NCBI GenBank assembly: GCA_030827475.1
Contig: JAUREJ010000014.1
Span: forward strand, 1-39,740
Source of the DNA: Candidatus Poseidonia sp.
Lineage (GTDB): Archaea; Thermoplasmatota; Poseidoniia; Poseidoniales; Poseidoniaceae
Direction: 5' to 3'
DNA: 39,740 bases
Shown here: positions 1-9,500 of the stretch, piece after piece
How positions within the stretch are numbered: position 1 is the stretch's first letter
Layout of the letters: each line of letters starts with the position of its first letter
Notes under the pieces: model-generated
What the model was told of the DNA's origin: nothing
Databases searched by the model: none
The model's input: the letters and a program-made list of their open reading frames with translations, nothing else
Position numbers and translations under genes: made by a program

Positions 1-896
1 AGCATGCCCGGGCCGAACCCGTGCTCGTGGAAAGCAACCGAGAATGGGGCATGGACCCTGAGGATTTGGACAAGAAAGCCGGCGAGACGGGCGCCAAGGT
101 GTTGCTGATGTCGTACATGCGCGGCCACGTGCCCGACATGGATGCGGTGATGGAGGTCGTCAAGAAGCACAATCTTGTGCTCATTGAGGACTGCGCCCAC
201 GCTTACGAAACCAACTGGAACGGAAAACGTCTCGGCACCTTCGGAGAAATCGGTTGTTTCTCCACGCAATCATCGAAGGGCTTGAGTGCAGGGGAAGGAG
301 GGTTGTTCATCACCGATAACGACGAGTATGCGGCGAAAGCGGTGCTCTATGCCGGCTCCTACGAACGCCTCTGGAAGAAGCACTTTGACCTCGACCACGA
401 CATGATGAACATGCTCCAGAACCAAATTCCCGGCTACTCGATGCGCATGCAGGAAGTCACGGCTGCCATGTTAACCCCGCAAATCGACCGTTTGGCCGAG
501 ATCAAGAAAGTCCACGTCGCCAATTGGAACCTGCTCCATTCACTTATCGCCGACCATCCGAACATCGAAATTCCTCCTGCACTGCCTCAAGTCGACAGTT
601 TTTGCGACACCATGCAGTTCCACCTCGTCGGTCTTTCTCGGGAAGAGGCGGACCGATTCATCGAGGTTGCAAAGATGGAAGGCGTTCCGATGCAAATCTT
701 CGGTGTTGACCGCAACGCTCGGGATTTCCGCCAGTGGGAATACGTTGAAGCGCACAAAGACGAACTCAAGGACACCATCGCCAACATTGAATTCGCCTGC
801 GACCTTTCCCTCCAGCCCCACTTGACGCAGGCCAACATTCGCACCATCGGTCAGGTGCTGCACGACGTCTTGGCGTACATCAACGGCGAGACTTGA
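1..896 (+). CDS. DegT/DnrJ/EryC1-family PLP aminotransferase (5' end outside window)
   Basis: The open frame runs in from the left edge without a credible start, so only the C-terminal two-thirds or so is present. The segment LIEDCAHAYETNWNGKRLG followed by GCFSTQSSKGLSAGEGG matches the PLP site of the DegT/DnrJ/EryC1/StrS fold. The Asp of EDCAH should pair with the pyridine nitrogen, and the Lys of SSKGLSAGEGG should form the internal aldimine. In this family the enzyme aminates a keto-sugar nucleotide, usually as a precursor for surface glycans; the exact sugar cannot be told from sequence. The downstream flippase and glycosyltransferase support a cell-surface polysaccharide or glycoprotein-glycan role (inference). 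Confidence 0.85.
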   Translation, partial: HARAEPVLVESNREWGMDPEDLDKKAGETGAKVLLMSYMRGHVPDMDAVMEVVKKHNLVLIEDCAHAYETNWNGKRLGTFGEIGCFSTQSSKGLSAGEGGLFITDNDEYAAKAVLYAGSYERLWKKHFDLDHDMMNMLQNQIPGYSMRMQEVTAAMLTPQIDRLAEIKKVHVANWNLLHSLIADHPNIEIPPALPQVDSFCDTMQFHLVGLSREEADRFIEVAKMEGVPMQIFGVDRNARDFRQWEYVEAHKDELKDTIANIEFACDLSLQPHLTQANIRTIGQVLHDVLAYINGET

Positions 897-933
897 GCAA
901 GACTTGATGGTGCACCGGCATCGTTGGCTCATC

Positions 934-1200
934 ATGGCCCGACCTTCTCGATGGAGCGATGAACGCAAGGCCAACCGAGAGCAGGCCGATTGGATCGTCG
1001 CCTGGCTTCGTCACCACGGGCCTGCAACCACTCCCGCCATTGTCGCTGCGCTCGAAGCAGAAGGCCGAGACGTTCGGGCCCATGTGCTTCAGCGAGCCCT
1101 TCGCCGCTCGCCCTTTGTCCATTGCATCGGTAAAGAGGAGGGCGAGCGCGGCCCCGTCAGCCGATGGATGTTTTCGGTAGACCCGCCGGCTAAGCCTTGA
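934..1200 (+). CDS. Small winged-helix-like hypothetical protein
   Basis: An 88-residue basic protein begins MARPSRWSDE at the ATG at 934. An in-frame TTG at 904 and an ATG at 907 would add ten or nine residues. The central part (ADWIVAWLRHHGPATTPAIV, then a second helix and an Arg-rich helix) has the spacing of a winged-helix domain, and the end (SRWMFSVD) could be the wing strand. It may bind DNA, but no family was recognised. It lies 8 to 38 bases after the aminotransferase and 41 bases before the flippase on the same strand, so it is probably in their transcript. Confidence 0.5.
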   Translation: MARPSRWSDERKANREQADWIVAWLRHHGPATTPAIVAALEAEGRDVRAHVLQRALRRSPFVHCIGKEEGERGPVSRWMFSVDPPAKP

Positions 1201-1241
1201 GGCGTGGAAGAGGTTGAAAGCCGACGCTGCAAGGTCGGACC

Positions 1242-2696
1242 ATGTCCGCCCCGACCGCCCGACACCCGTCGAGTGGGCGCGATGCGGGGTGGTTGATGGG
1301 GGCCGACTTGCTCGCGGTTGGTTTGGCCTTTCTCGGACAAATTTTGCTCGTCAATGCGCTGATGGCTGAGCATTACGGCTGGATGGTGCTCGCCATCGAC
1401 CTGTACGCTTCGTTGTTCCTCGTGGTGGACCTTGGCCTGCCCACCCTGTTGGCACGAGACGGGGCCAACGCCCCCCATTTGGTCCGGCCTGCGGTGGCGC
1501 GTACGTACCGCTTGCAAGCCTTGGCGGCGGTGCCCTTTGTGCTTCTTGCTCTGACCTTCCGCCCTGACCGTTGGTTGAACATGGACGCCCCCGAATGGTT
1601 GCTCGTCGCTGCCGGCTTGACCGCCGTCGCCCATATCGCCTCATATGCACCTCGCTCAGCCTTGCGAGCGTTGGGCGAGGCGCGCCTCGAGGCGGTTTCC
1701 AAGGTCGTGGAACGGGGTGTTACCGTCGCTGGCTACGGTGTGTTGGTCGGCGTCGGGTCCACGTCCGTGACGGCGTACATGGGGGCCTTCTTGTTGGGAG
1801 CTTGTGCAGGCTGGCTCCTCGCGCTCGTGCTGATGCTTCGAAGCGCACCCGCTCCCCAAACCCCGGTGTCGTTGAAGGCTCTGGGTAAGGATTGGGCTTC
1901 AACCAAACACCTGCTGGTCGCAGCGTTGCCGTTCGCCATCACCTTGGGAGCCTTGCCCTACGTGGTTCGTCTCGAGAAATTCCTTACCGCCGCTTCGGGC
2001 GGAGCCGAGATAGCCGCCGTTTTCCACGTCGCCCAACTGGCTTGGCTTGCGGGATTGGTGGTGCCTGCAGCCCTTCGCTCGGCCTTGTTACCGGTTTTAG
2101 GTCATGTCCGGGGCCAACCCGTGAATTACCAGAGAGAACTGGATCGAGCGCTTGACATGTGTTTTGGTTTGATGCCCTACGGCCTGTTTGGCGGCTATGT
2201 CCTGGTTGCGGTCTTGGCGCCGTTCGCTTTTCCAGCGCCCTATTTGGACGGCACCTACGGGGCGTCAGCGGTGGACCTGTTTACCGTTCTTCTTGTGGGA
2301 TGGGCCGCCACGTTGCTTGCGACGCCAACCTACACCTCTCTGATTGCGGGCTTCCACCCTTGGCGTTTTACGCAGTTCATCTTCACCGTTCTTCTCCTTG
2401 CTGCCCTCATCGGCTACGGCTTGATCTTCGGCATGGCCACGACCAGCGGGGCAACCTTGTACGCCGCCGCTCTCGCCAGTTCCCTCTCTGCAGTGGCCTT
2501 GCTCGTTCTCTCGTGGTGGATGAGCGGTCAATCGGCGTTTGTTGTTCAGCGTCGAGACGAGTGGTGGTTGACCGTTTTGGGAGGTTCGTTCATCGTCATC
2601 GGCCTCTTCACCCAAACGGCGTGGTGGGTGTTGGGGTTGCCGCTTTTTGCCTTCACGCCTCAAGCGTGGCGAGCACTTCGCTCCACGCATCGGTGA
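1242..2696 (+). CDS. Polysaccharide flippase-like multi-spanning membrane protein (MOP/Wzx-type)
   Basis: This 484-residue protein is hydrophobic almost throughout, with roughly 12-14 candidate membrane helices, the first at about residues 16-40. Length, helix count and Arg/Lys-rich short loops fit the MOP/polysaccharide-transporter superfamily, which flips lipid-linked oligosaccharides across the membrane. No short diagnostic motif exists for this family, so the call rests on topology and neighbours: a sugar aminotransferase upstream and a glycosyltransferase convergent at the 3' end. Its last 44 bases overlap the 3' end of the GT4 gene on the other strand. A different MOP-like exporter is the main alternative. 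Confidence 0.7.
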   Translation: MSAPTARHPSSGRDAGWLMGADLLAVGLAFLGQILLVNALMAEHYGWMVLAIDLYASLFLVVDLGLPTLLARDGANAPHLVRPAVARTYRLQALAAVPFVLLALTFRPDRWLNMDAPEWLLVAAGLTAVAHIASYAPRSALRALGEARLEAVSKVVERGVTVAGYGVLVGVGSTSVTAYMGAFLLGACAGWLLALVLMLRSAPAPQTPVSLKALGKDWASTKHLLVAALPFAITLGALPYVVRLEKFLTAASGGAEIAAVFHVAQLAWLAGLVVPAALRSALLPVLGHVRGQPVNYQRELDRALDMCFGLMPYGLFGGYVLVAVLAPFAFPAPYLDGTYGASAVDLFTVLLVGWAATLLATPTYTSLIAGFHPWRFTQFIFTVLLLAALIGYGLIFGMATTSGATLYAAALASSLSAVALLVLSWWMSGQSAFVVQRRDEWWLTVLGGSFIVIGLFTQTAWWVLGLPLFAFTPQAWRALRSTHR

Positions 2697-3732
2697 CGGC
2701 TTCTCGACCGGCGAAGGCCAACCGTTCCTCCACCGATTCTTCGGCCTGCCAGCCGTGCCTCAGGGCCTGCTCAATGCCGTCGGCCAAGGCCTCAGGGTCC
2801 GGTTCACATACCCATTCGTCGGGGAGATATCGGCGTACTTCGCCCACGTCCACGCTCACGACCGGGGTGCCGCACAACAGCGATTCTCTGGCCACCAAGG
2901 GCCCTGCCTCCCTCGTTGAGGTGACGAGGGTGACGTCTGCGACGAGCATGCGGTCGTAGACGATGCTTCTCGGCTGGTGGCGCAACGAGGTGATGCCGAC
3001 CATCCATCCGCGTTGCTCCAGGGCTTCTCCGGTTTGGAGGGCGAGCAGGTGGCGTTTCTCGGGCCGTCGAGGGTCGGCAGGAAAGAGGATGTCAATCGCT
3101 TCTTTTTTCCACGGCTTTGAAAGCGGCTTCACGGGGCGTCGCCATTCACGGTCAACGTCGGTTAAACAGGGAACGGTCACGATTCGAACGGGGGCTTCGA
3201 CGGCCTCAGCGACCGCTTTTTCAAGGCGTGAAGCGACGCACACCAACGTGTGACATGACGCCATCAATCGCTCGACGTGGCGTTTGAGGTTCGGCTTCCG
3301 GAGGGCAACATCCACATCGTATCCGTGGACGACCCCGATCCAAGGAACGGACCAGCGCGCTGCCAAACGTTCAGCGAGGCCGGCGACCGGCCAGAGGGTA
3401 TGACAAACGATAACGTCGGGACGCCAATTCGCCAACTGCTTTTCCACCCAAGCCGCCTTTCTCGCCACGCTCGCCAACGTGAGGCGTGGATAAGGGTGCT
3501 CAGGGAGTGCAAAAAACCTCGGAACGAGCACGTCATGGCCTTGATGCGTCCATTTTCGGGGTGTTTTGGCCACGCCCATCATGGTGGAGCGGCGGGCTTC
3601 GGCATACCTCGGCATGCGAGGCAGCGGGTTCACGGTACGGACATCGTGACCCATGCCGCGCAGGAGTTCGATGTGGTCGGCCACGAACACGCCTCGGCTG
3701 CTGTTGGCCGGGACGGGGTGAAGCAGACTCAC
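2653..3732 (-). CDS. GT4-family glycosyltransferase
   Basis: This 359-residue protein has two Rossmann-like halves (GT-B fold). The N-terminal half contains the acceptor-side glycine loop (SSRGVFVADH, residues 11-20) and WIGVVHGYDV (131-140). The C-terminal half contains the retaining GT4 E-x7-E motif, seen as E275 and E283 in STREAGPLVARESL, followed by CGTPVVSVDVGE, which binds the nucleotide-sugar donor. It should transfer an activated sugar to a lipid- or protein-linked glycan on the cytoplasmic face; donor and acceptor are unknown. The chosen start is a GTG at 3732, 28 bases after the rpe stop. The preceding in-frame codons encode KVLV, which continues the first beta strand, so the true start could be slightly upstream at a non-standard codon. 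Confidence 0.85.
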   Translation of the reverse strand: MSLLHPVPANSSRGVFVADHIELLRGMGHDVRTVNPLPRMPRYAEARRSTMMGVAKTPRKWTHQGHDVLVPRFFALPEHPYPRLTLASVARKAAWVEKQLANWRPDVIVCHTLWPVAGLAERLAARWSVPWIGVVHGYDVDVALRKPNLKRHVERLMASCHTLVCVASRLEKAVAEAVEAPVRIVTVPCLTDVDREWRRPVKPLSKPWKKEAIDILFPADPRRPEKRHLLALQTGEALEQRGWMVGITSLRHQPRSIVYDRMLVADVTLVTSTREAGPLVARESLLCGTPVVSVDVGEVRRYLPDEWVCEPDPEALADGIEQALRHGWQAEESVEERLAFAGREAVTDAWSEVLATLEA

Positions 3733-3760
3733 GACGAGGACCTTGACGGTGAACCCCCCA

Positions 3761-4432
3761 TCATTGCAAAGCGGCGTGAATCTCGGCGAGGTTGGTCGCC
3801 ACGTCGGCGCGGTCGTTGAAGAGTCCCGAACCCACCACGCAATTGCTCACACCCCAGTCTTGGAGCATGGCGATGTTGTGCGCCTTGACGCCCCCGTCGA
3901 CTTGAATTTGTACCGGTCGGCCGCCCTCGGCGACTTGTTTGGAGATGGCTTCAGCGAGACGGCGAATCTTCGCCTCAACGTTCGGAATGAAGGATTGGCC
4001 TCCAAAGCCCGGATTGACGCTCATGATGAGAACCAAGTCAACTTCGCTGAGCACCTCCAACGCCGCCTCAACGGGTGTCCCCGGATTCAAAACGACGCCG
4101 GCGGTTGCTCCAGCCTCTCGAATCGCCGTGAGCAAGCGGTGCAGGTGTTTGACGGCTTCCACGTGAACCGAGATGTGGTTGCAGCCGGCGTTGATGTAAT
4201 CCTGAAACGACGCTTCAGCGTTCTCAACCATCAGGTGCGCATCAAACACCGCATCGGGTCCAAGCGCTTCCCGGAGGCTTCGGATAACAGGGGGTCCAAA
4301 CGTCAGGTTCGGAACGAAATTACCGTCCATGATGTCGAGGTGAAGCCAATCCAATCCAGCGTCCAACGCTTCACGGCAGTCGGTAGCGAGGTCGGCCAGG
4401 TTGGCCGTGAGGACGCTCGGTGCGATGATCAT
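3761..4432 (-). CDS. rpe: Ribulose-phosphate 3-epimerase
   Basis: This 223-residue TIM barrel has the usual family length. It interconverts D-ribulose 5-phosphate and D-xylulose 5-phosphate in the non-oxidative pentose phosphate pathway. The metal and catalytic residues are visible in order: S6 in APSVL, H31 and D33 in HLDIMDG, H66 in DAHLMV and D179 in VDGGV. The phosphate-binding loops NPGFGGQ and GSGLF are also present. The ATG at 4430-4432 is the only start that fits. The gene is divergent from thioredoxin and lies 28 bases upstream of the glycosyltransferase, with which it probably shares a transcript. Confidence 0.97.
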   Translation of the reverse strand: MIIAPSVLTANLADLATDCREALDAGLDWLHLDIMDGNFVPNLTFGPPVIRSLREALGPDAVFDAHLMVENAEASFQDYINAGCNHISVHVEAVKHLHRLLTAIREAGATAGVVLNPGTPVEAALEVLSEVDLVLIMSVNPGFGGQSFIPNVEAKIRRLAEAISKQVAEGGRPVQIQVDGGVKAHNIAMLQDWGVSNCVVGSGLFNDRADVATNLAEIHAALQ

Positions 4433-4465
4433 GGTGACCCTTGGTCATCCCAGTGGACGCCATTT

Positions 4466-4497
4466 GATGAGGCTTGTTATGGAGGCAAAGCCTCATC
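4466..4497. repeat. Perfect 10-bp inverted repeat between rpe and thioredoxin
   Basis: The left arm GATGAGGCTT (4466-4475) and right arm AAGCCTCATC (4488-4497) are perfect reverse complements around a 12-base loop. It lies in the 119-base divergent region, 34 bases upstream of the rpe ATG and just upstream of the thioredoxin TATA-like box. It could be an operator for a dimeric regulator acting on both promoters, or an RNA hairpin. Neither is shown by sequence alone. Confidence 0.7.
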
Positions 4498-4514
4498 CAT
4501 CCCGGCACAAACGC

Positions 4515-4520
4515 ATATAA
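4515..4520 (+). promoter_or_regulatory. TATA-like box of thioredoxin gene
   Basis: The hexamer ATATAA is centred about 34 bases before the thioredoxin ATG, predicting a start of transcription near 4543 and a leader of roughly 8 bases. A G-rich, Shine-Dalgarno-like stretch (GGAGGGGAG, 4531-4539) lies 12 bases before the ATG and would be outside such a transcript. Either initiation occurs further upstream or the G-run is not used. Confidence 0.45.
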
Positions 4521-4551
4521 TGCGTCATTTGGAGGGGAGCCCGGTGAAGAC

Positions 4552-4881
4552 ATGGGTGAAGTACGCAACATCTCCGACGCTGAATTCAACGAGACAATCA
4601 ACAACTCGGAATGGGTGATCGTTGACTTCTGGGCACCGTGGTGCGCTCCTTGCAAAGCCATCGGGCCCGTGCTTGAAGCGGTTGCCAACGAGCGTGACCT
4701 TGTCGTCGCCAAGGTGGATACGGACCAAAACCAGACCACGGCCGGCCAACTCGGCGTTCGCAGCATCCCCGCTCTTTTCATGTACCGTAACGGCACCATG
4801 GTCTCCAGCAAAACCGGCGGCATGCCAAAACCAAAACTTCTCGCTTGGATCGACGAAGTGATGAGCGCTGACGACTTCTGA
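4552..4881 (+). CDS. trxA: Thioredoxin
   Basis: This 109-residue single-domain thioredoxin starts at the ATG at 4552 (MGEVRNISD). An in-frame upstream extension to 4474 is not thioredoxin-like and contains the TATA-like box. The redox site is FWAPWCAPC, with C31 and C34 flanking Ala-Pro rather than the more usual Gly-Pro. The cis-Pro loop is SIPALFMYRNG. It reduces protein disulfides in the cytoplasm; there is no signal peptide. Its stop lies 2 bases from the stop of the convergent STAND ATPase gene. Confidence 0.95.
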   Translation: MGEVRNISDAEFNETINNSEWVIVDFWAPWCAPCKAIGPVLEAVANERDLVVAKVDTDQNQTTAGQLGVRSIPALFMYRNGTMVSSKTGGMPKPKLLAWIDEVMSADDF

Positions 4882-4883
4882 GG

Positions 4884-6431
4884 TCAGTTGATCCGCTCAA
4901 GGCGGGCTTGCTTGTCCTTGCCCACATCGCGCAACAATCGCTCACGAATTGCTTCGTGCAACCACATCCCCTCGTCCAATTCCAAGAGTAAGCCGTGGTT
5001 GAGCAAATTGCTTGGTGGCGGACCGTTCCATGCCACGCTGGCCGCCAACCGCTCCCAAGGGATGGGGGATTGAGCGAGGGCGAGCGTGGCCAGCATCTCT
5101 TTTTCCTGTTCAGGGAGGCGGCTGAGAATTTCCTCGTCGAGGAAACGCAACCAATCTTTGTGCGTTGGTTGTCCGTAGAGCTCGAGCAGTTCAAGCGCAA
5201 GGGGGTGACCTCCCGTGGCAGCGTGCACTTCCTCGGCAGAGGGTGCCTCGGCCGTGAGCGTGGCCAACCATGCCGAGGTGGCTTCAAGGGTCAAGCCCTG
5301 CAGAGGCATTTCACGAACCGTGTCTCGGATGTGCACGTCCCTGCGGTCGTAGACATCCAGTTCGGTACGGGAGATGAGCAGCATGCGAAGCGGGGCCCTC
5401 TGCGCCAATTGAAGCAAAGAGCCCAACAGGTGACGAGCGTTCTGGGCAATGTGGTGAACATCGTCCAACACGATGAGCCAATACGGGGGCGGTCCGCCAG
5501 CGCTGTTTTTGAACCGTTCTCGAATCGTGTTTGCATCCGTCATGTACGCCAACAAACGCCGCCGCCATGCGTCCACGTCCATGTCAGCACCCGGCGTGAG
5601 CGGGAGGGTTTCGATGATGTTGTACGGGTCGTGCGAATCGTCGATGCCGAAGCGATGCAAGAGGCTCGTAGCGAGACCAAGCGCCCTGTCCCAGGGCTGG
5701 CAAGTGTACCAACAAACCGAGAGATACGGGTCGGTCTCCATGTGCTGTTTCAACCAGTGTGCAACAAGCGTTGATTTTCCGATGCCCGCGATGCCGTGGA
5801 CGACCATGCACGGGTGTCGGTCGCCAAACCAGTCGTGAAGACGAGCGAGTTCAGCGTCTCGTCCGTACACCGGACGGGTGAGGGGGGGTTCGTTGGCGTA
5901 GGTGGCGTGGACACCGACGAGCGGCGTGAGTCGGCCGGGGGCAGGCAAACCGTCTTGCTCGGCCTTCTTGATGCTACCAAACCGAATGTCGCCGTAGGTC
6001 AGAACGCCTTCGTGTTGGGCGTGGAGAAGGATTTGCAAGAGCGATAAATCGGCCGCAAGAAGCGAAGGGACTTCCAAGGCTTTGACTTCAAGCAGATCGC
6101 CGTCAACGTTTCGAACCAGGACCTTTGTGGAGTTGAGCGCAACTTCTCGTTGGCGAGATTGCAGCCGCCCTTCCTCGGTCAACTGCCATGTTTTCTGCCG
6201 CCGTTCGTCTCCTTGAACCGAACGGGTGTGCTCTTCCACCAGCGCTTCTTTGAGTAGATCCCGCATGGTCCGGCTCACGTTGGGGGGGTGTTGAGCACAG
6301 GCATCGGCAATGCCCGGCCTGGTCAGGCTCGGCGGCACCATGTAGCGGTCGGCCCATTGGTCGTGGGCGAGCAAATGGAGCAAGATTCGGTCGCGAGCGG
6401 CAACGTTCACCTTGGGAATGTCACCCGCCAT
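4884..6431 (-). CDS. STAND-type P-loop ATPase with N-terminal winged helix
   Basis: A 515-residue protein starts at the ATG at 6431; an in-frame TTG at 6485 would add 18 polar residues. Residues about 10-90 form a MarR-like winged helix (ending ARQ/KTWQLTEEGR-type wing). A linker then leads to an NTPase: Walker A GIAGIGKST (about 213-221), Walker B LIVLDD (about 319-324), a sensor strand LLISRT, and a GGHPLAL module (about 407-413) typical of STAND/NB-ARC proteins. The C-terminal region is helical, as in STAND winged-helix or superhelical effector domains. Such proteins act as ATP-dependent signalling switches. The N-terminal DNA-binding domain suggests a transcription regulator. It is divergent from the large surface-protein gene, a plausible target (inference). 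Confidence 0.8.
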   Translation of the reverse strand: MAGDIPKVNVAARDRILLHLLAHDQWADRYMVPPSLTRPGIADACAQHPPNVSRTMRDLLKEALVEEHTRSVQGDERRQKTWQLTEEGRLQSRQREVALNSTKVLVRNVDGDLLEVKALEVPSLLAADLSLLQILLHAQHEGVLTYGDIRFGSIKKAEQDGLPAPGRLTPLVGVHATYANEPPLTRPVYGRDAELARLHDWFGDRHPCMVVHGIAGIGKSTLVAHWLKQHMETDPYLSVCWYTCQPWDRALGLATSLLHRFGIDDSHDPYNIIETLPLTPGADMDVDAWRRRLLAYMTDANTIRERFKNSAGGPPPYWLIVLDDVHHIAQNARHLLGSLLQLAQRAPLRMLLISRTELDVYDRRDVHIRDTVREMPLQGLTLEATSAWLATLTAEAPSAEEVHAATGGHPLALELLELYGQPTHKDWLRFLDEEILSRLPEQEKEMLATLALAQSPIPWERLAASVAWNGPPPSNLLNHGLLLELDEGMWLHEAIRERLLRDVGKDKQARLERIN

Positions 6432-6531
6432 GCTCTCCGCTGGCGGTGTTGATTGTTCAAGACTTGCCTTTTTGGCTTTCCTCAAAGAAATCCGGTTCGT
6501 GAAGCACGGAGGCTCACGAAGACAACAAACC

Positions 6532-6537
6532 TTTTAT
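6532..6537 (+). promoter_or_regulatory. TATA-like box of the large surface-protein gene
   Basis: TTTTAT in an otherwise GC-rich stretch is centred about 24 bases before the ATG at 6558. That spacing predicts a leaderless or nearly leaderless transcript. There is no convincing Shine-Dalgarno sequence in front of this ATG, which agrees. Confidence 0.5.
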
Positions 6538-6557
6538 TCAAACATCCATGGCAATTC

Positions 6558-9500
6558 ATGGCCAAAAACCCGAAATCACTCAACAGGGCCCCCCGCTTCG
6601 TTTCCCTCCTGTTGTGCGGGCTGATGTTGCTCTCCGCAGCACCGCTGGTGAGTGCCGCTGATTCGGACGGTGACGGGTTCGATGACAACGTCGACGATTG
6701 CCCGTGGGCCTACGGAACTTCGACCGTCGACAAGGACGGTTGCCCTGACCGCGACGGTGACGGGACATCCGACGATTCGGACGGCTGGACCTCAAACAAC
6801 CCGAACTTCTCTCAAGAATTCCACATCAACAACGTCAACGCTTACAGCATCGACCACAATCAAGCCGGTTCGCATGTCGCCGTTGCGACCGATGACCGCG
6901 TGCGCATTTACAACGCCTCGACGTACACCATCGTGACCACCTCTCCGGATTTGGTTGACGGCAACAACGCGTACGTCACGGCCTTGGATTGGAGTCCCGA
7001 CGACATGTACGTCGCTGTGACGTTGAGTGACGACACCGCCGCCGTGATGTGGGCCAGCAACCTGACGGTCATTCACGACGGGATCACTCATACGGGCAGT
7101 TCTCGGACGTTTTCGGACGTCGCCTTCATGCCGAACAGCACGTCGTTCGCCGTTGTTGATGAAGCCAGCGGCGGCTGGGGCGGCGGCACGTGTACGGGTT
7201 GCTCCGTCATGCTCGTGAGCGTAGCCGACGGTCAGATTTGGAGGGAAGTCACTCCTGCGGGGAACAGCGGCTCGTACTCTTCCGTGGCCTTTTCCCCCGA
7301 CGGCAGCGCTATGGCGGTTGGCAGCGATGGAAATTCCTACTTGATTGAAACAACGAACTGGACGACCGTTCGCGCCATGAACCCTCAAAGCGGCGCCAAC
7401 ATCAACGCCATCTCCTTCTCTCCAGACGGCCGAGTCATCGCCATGTGCAGTGCGTATGACAACGGAAACTCAAGGCTCCGAGCTTTTGCGTCCTCCAACG
7501 GGGCATCGTTGTTCAATCAGCAGGCCTCCAGTGCCTGTTACGGCGTGGACATCTCTCCCGACAATCAGCAAATTGCCTACGCCATCGGCTATTTCGGCTC
7601 TGACGGTGGCTCTCTCCTGGTCTACGAGTACTCGACGAACCTGCTCGTCGACCGCATCCAACTGGCTCGCGGCACCAGTGCCTGCACCCAAAACGGCGGT
7701 CAGAACCCCTGTGGAAACATCAACGGCGTTTCATGGCATCCCGACGGCGTCCACTTCGGTGTTGCCGTCAGTCGCAACTACGAAGGCGTGTACTTCCTTT
7801 TCGCTGACCTGGATCCTGACAACGACGGGTACAACACCACCGACCAAGGTGACGGCATTGTGGATGCATTCCCCGACGACGGGACTCAATGGGACGACAC
7901 CGATAACGACGGCTACGGCGACAATCCAGCCCCTGCCAACCAACCCGACGCTTGCGTCACCGTTCCCGGAACCTCAACCGAGGATATCTTTGGTTGCCCC
8001 GACGCTGACGGTGACGGTTGGTCAGACACCGGAGATTGGGCCCCCTCCAATCCCGACCAGTGGGTGGACGCTGACGGTGATGGACACGGCGACAATTACC
8101 TCTACGAGATCAACGAGTACCAGTTCCACGTGAATCAATCCGGCGATGCCTTCCCCAACGACGCCACCCAATGGAACGATACCGACGGTGACGGGTATGG
8201 TGACAATTACGAAGACGCTTCTTGGGACACGTACCGGCCCGCAGAGTGGCCGGGCGTCCTGCTTCCCTCGGCCAATCAACCCGACACCTTCCCGCTCGAC
8301 CGAACCCAACACATTGACACCGATGGCGATTGGGTCGGCGACAACCCCAACAGCGACCGTGCAGATTTGTGCCCCAACGTGTGGGGCAACTCCACCTACG
8401 ACCGCCTTGGTTGTCCAGACGGCGACGGTGACGGCTATTCAGACCCCGATGTAACTTGGCCCAGCACCCCGGACTGCTTTGGCGGTGATGCTTTCCCTGC
8501 CGACCCCACCCAATGGTGCGATGAAGACAACGACGGCTTCGGCAGCAACCCCGAGGGAAACAACGCCGACGATTGCCCCTCGAGCGCAGGAACGTCGTCC
8601 ATCGACCGCATCGGATGTGCAGACCGTGATGGGGACGGGTACTCCAACGCCGGCGACCCCTTCCCCGACGATGCGACCCAGTGGTCGGACCGTGACGGGG
8701 ACAACCGCGGCGACAATGAAAGCGGGAACAACCCCGATGCCTTCCCCGACGACACCTCCCAGTGGAAGGACACCGATGGCGACGGCTACGGTGACAACCC
8801 CGGAGGCAACAACGGCGACGCTTTCCCCTCCGATGCCAGCCAATGGAGCGACGAGGACGGTGACGGCTACGGCGACAACCTCGAGGGAACCAACGGCGAC
8901 GTGTGCCCGATGGAGTACGGTGAATCGCAAGAACCCTTGAGCCGGGGATGTCCTGACAGCGATCTTGACGGCGTGACCGACCCGTTGGATGCCTTCCCCA
9001 ATGACCCGTTCCAGTGGGCTGACACCGACGGTGACGGCTACGGCGACAACACCAATGTGCCGAGCGGCGACGACTGCGTTGAAGAATTTGGCAAGTCGTA
9101 CGAAGAAGGCCGCCAGGGCTGTCCCGATGCCGATTTGGACGGTTATGCCGACGAGGACGACGCCTTCCCGACCGATTTCGAACAATGGGTGGACACCGAC
9201 AACGACGGCTACGGTGACAATTACTTCTGGGAAAACATCACGGTTGAGGACAGCGATAACCCGGGCACCTTCATCACCTTGCGTGAACAGCGCGGCGACG
9301 CCTTCCCCGAAATCGCGAGCCAGTGGTCGGACATGGACGGCGACGGATGGGGCGACAACGCGAACAGCTCGAATCGCGTGGATAGCTTCCCGCTCCGAGT
9401 CTCCCAATGGCTTGACTTCGACGGCGACGGTTACGGTGACAACGTCACTGGTTACCAGGCCGACATGTGCCAGCGCGTGCCGGGTACATCCATCTCCGGC

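Noticed and set aside
540-974. Minus-strand open frames opposite the aminotransferase
   Set aside because: The plus strand carries clear PLP-enzyme motifs. The reverse frames have no domain and reflect GC-rich codon bias.
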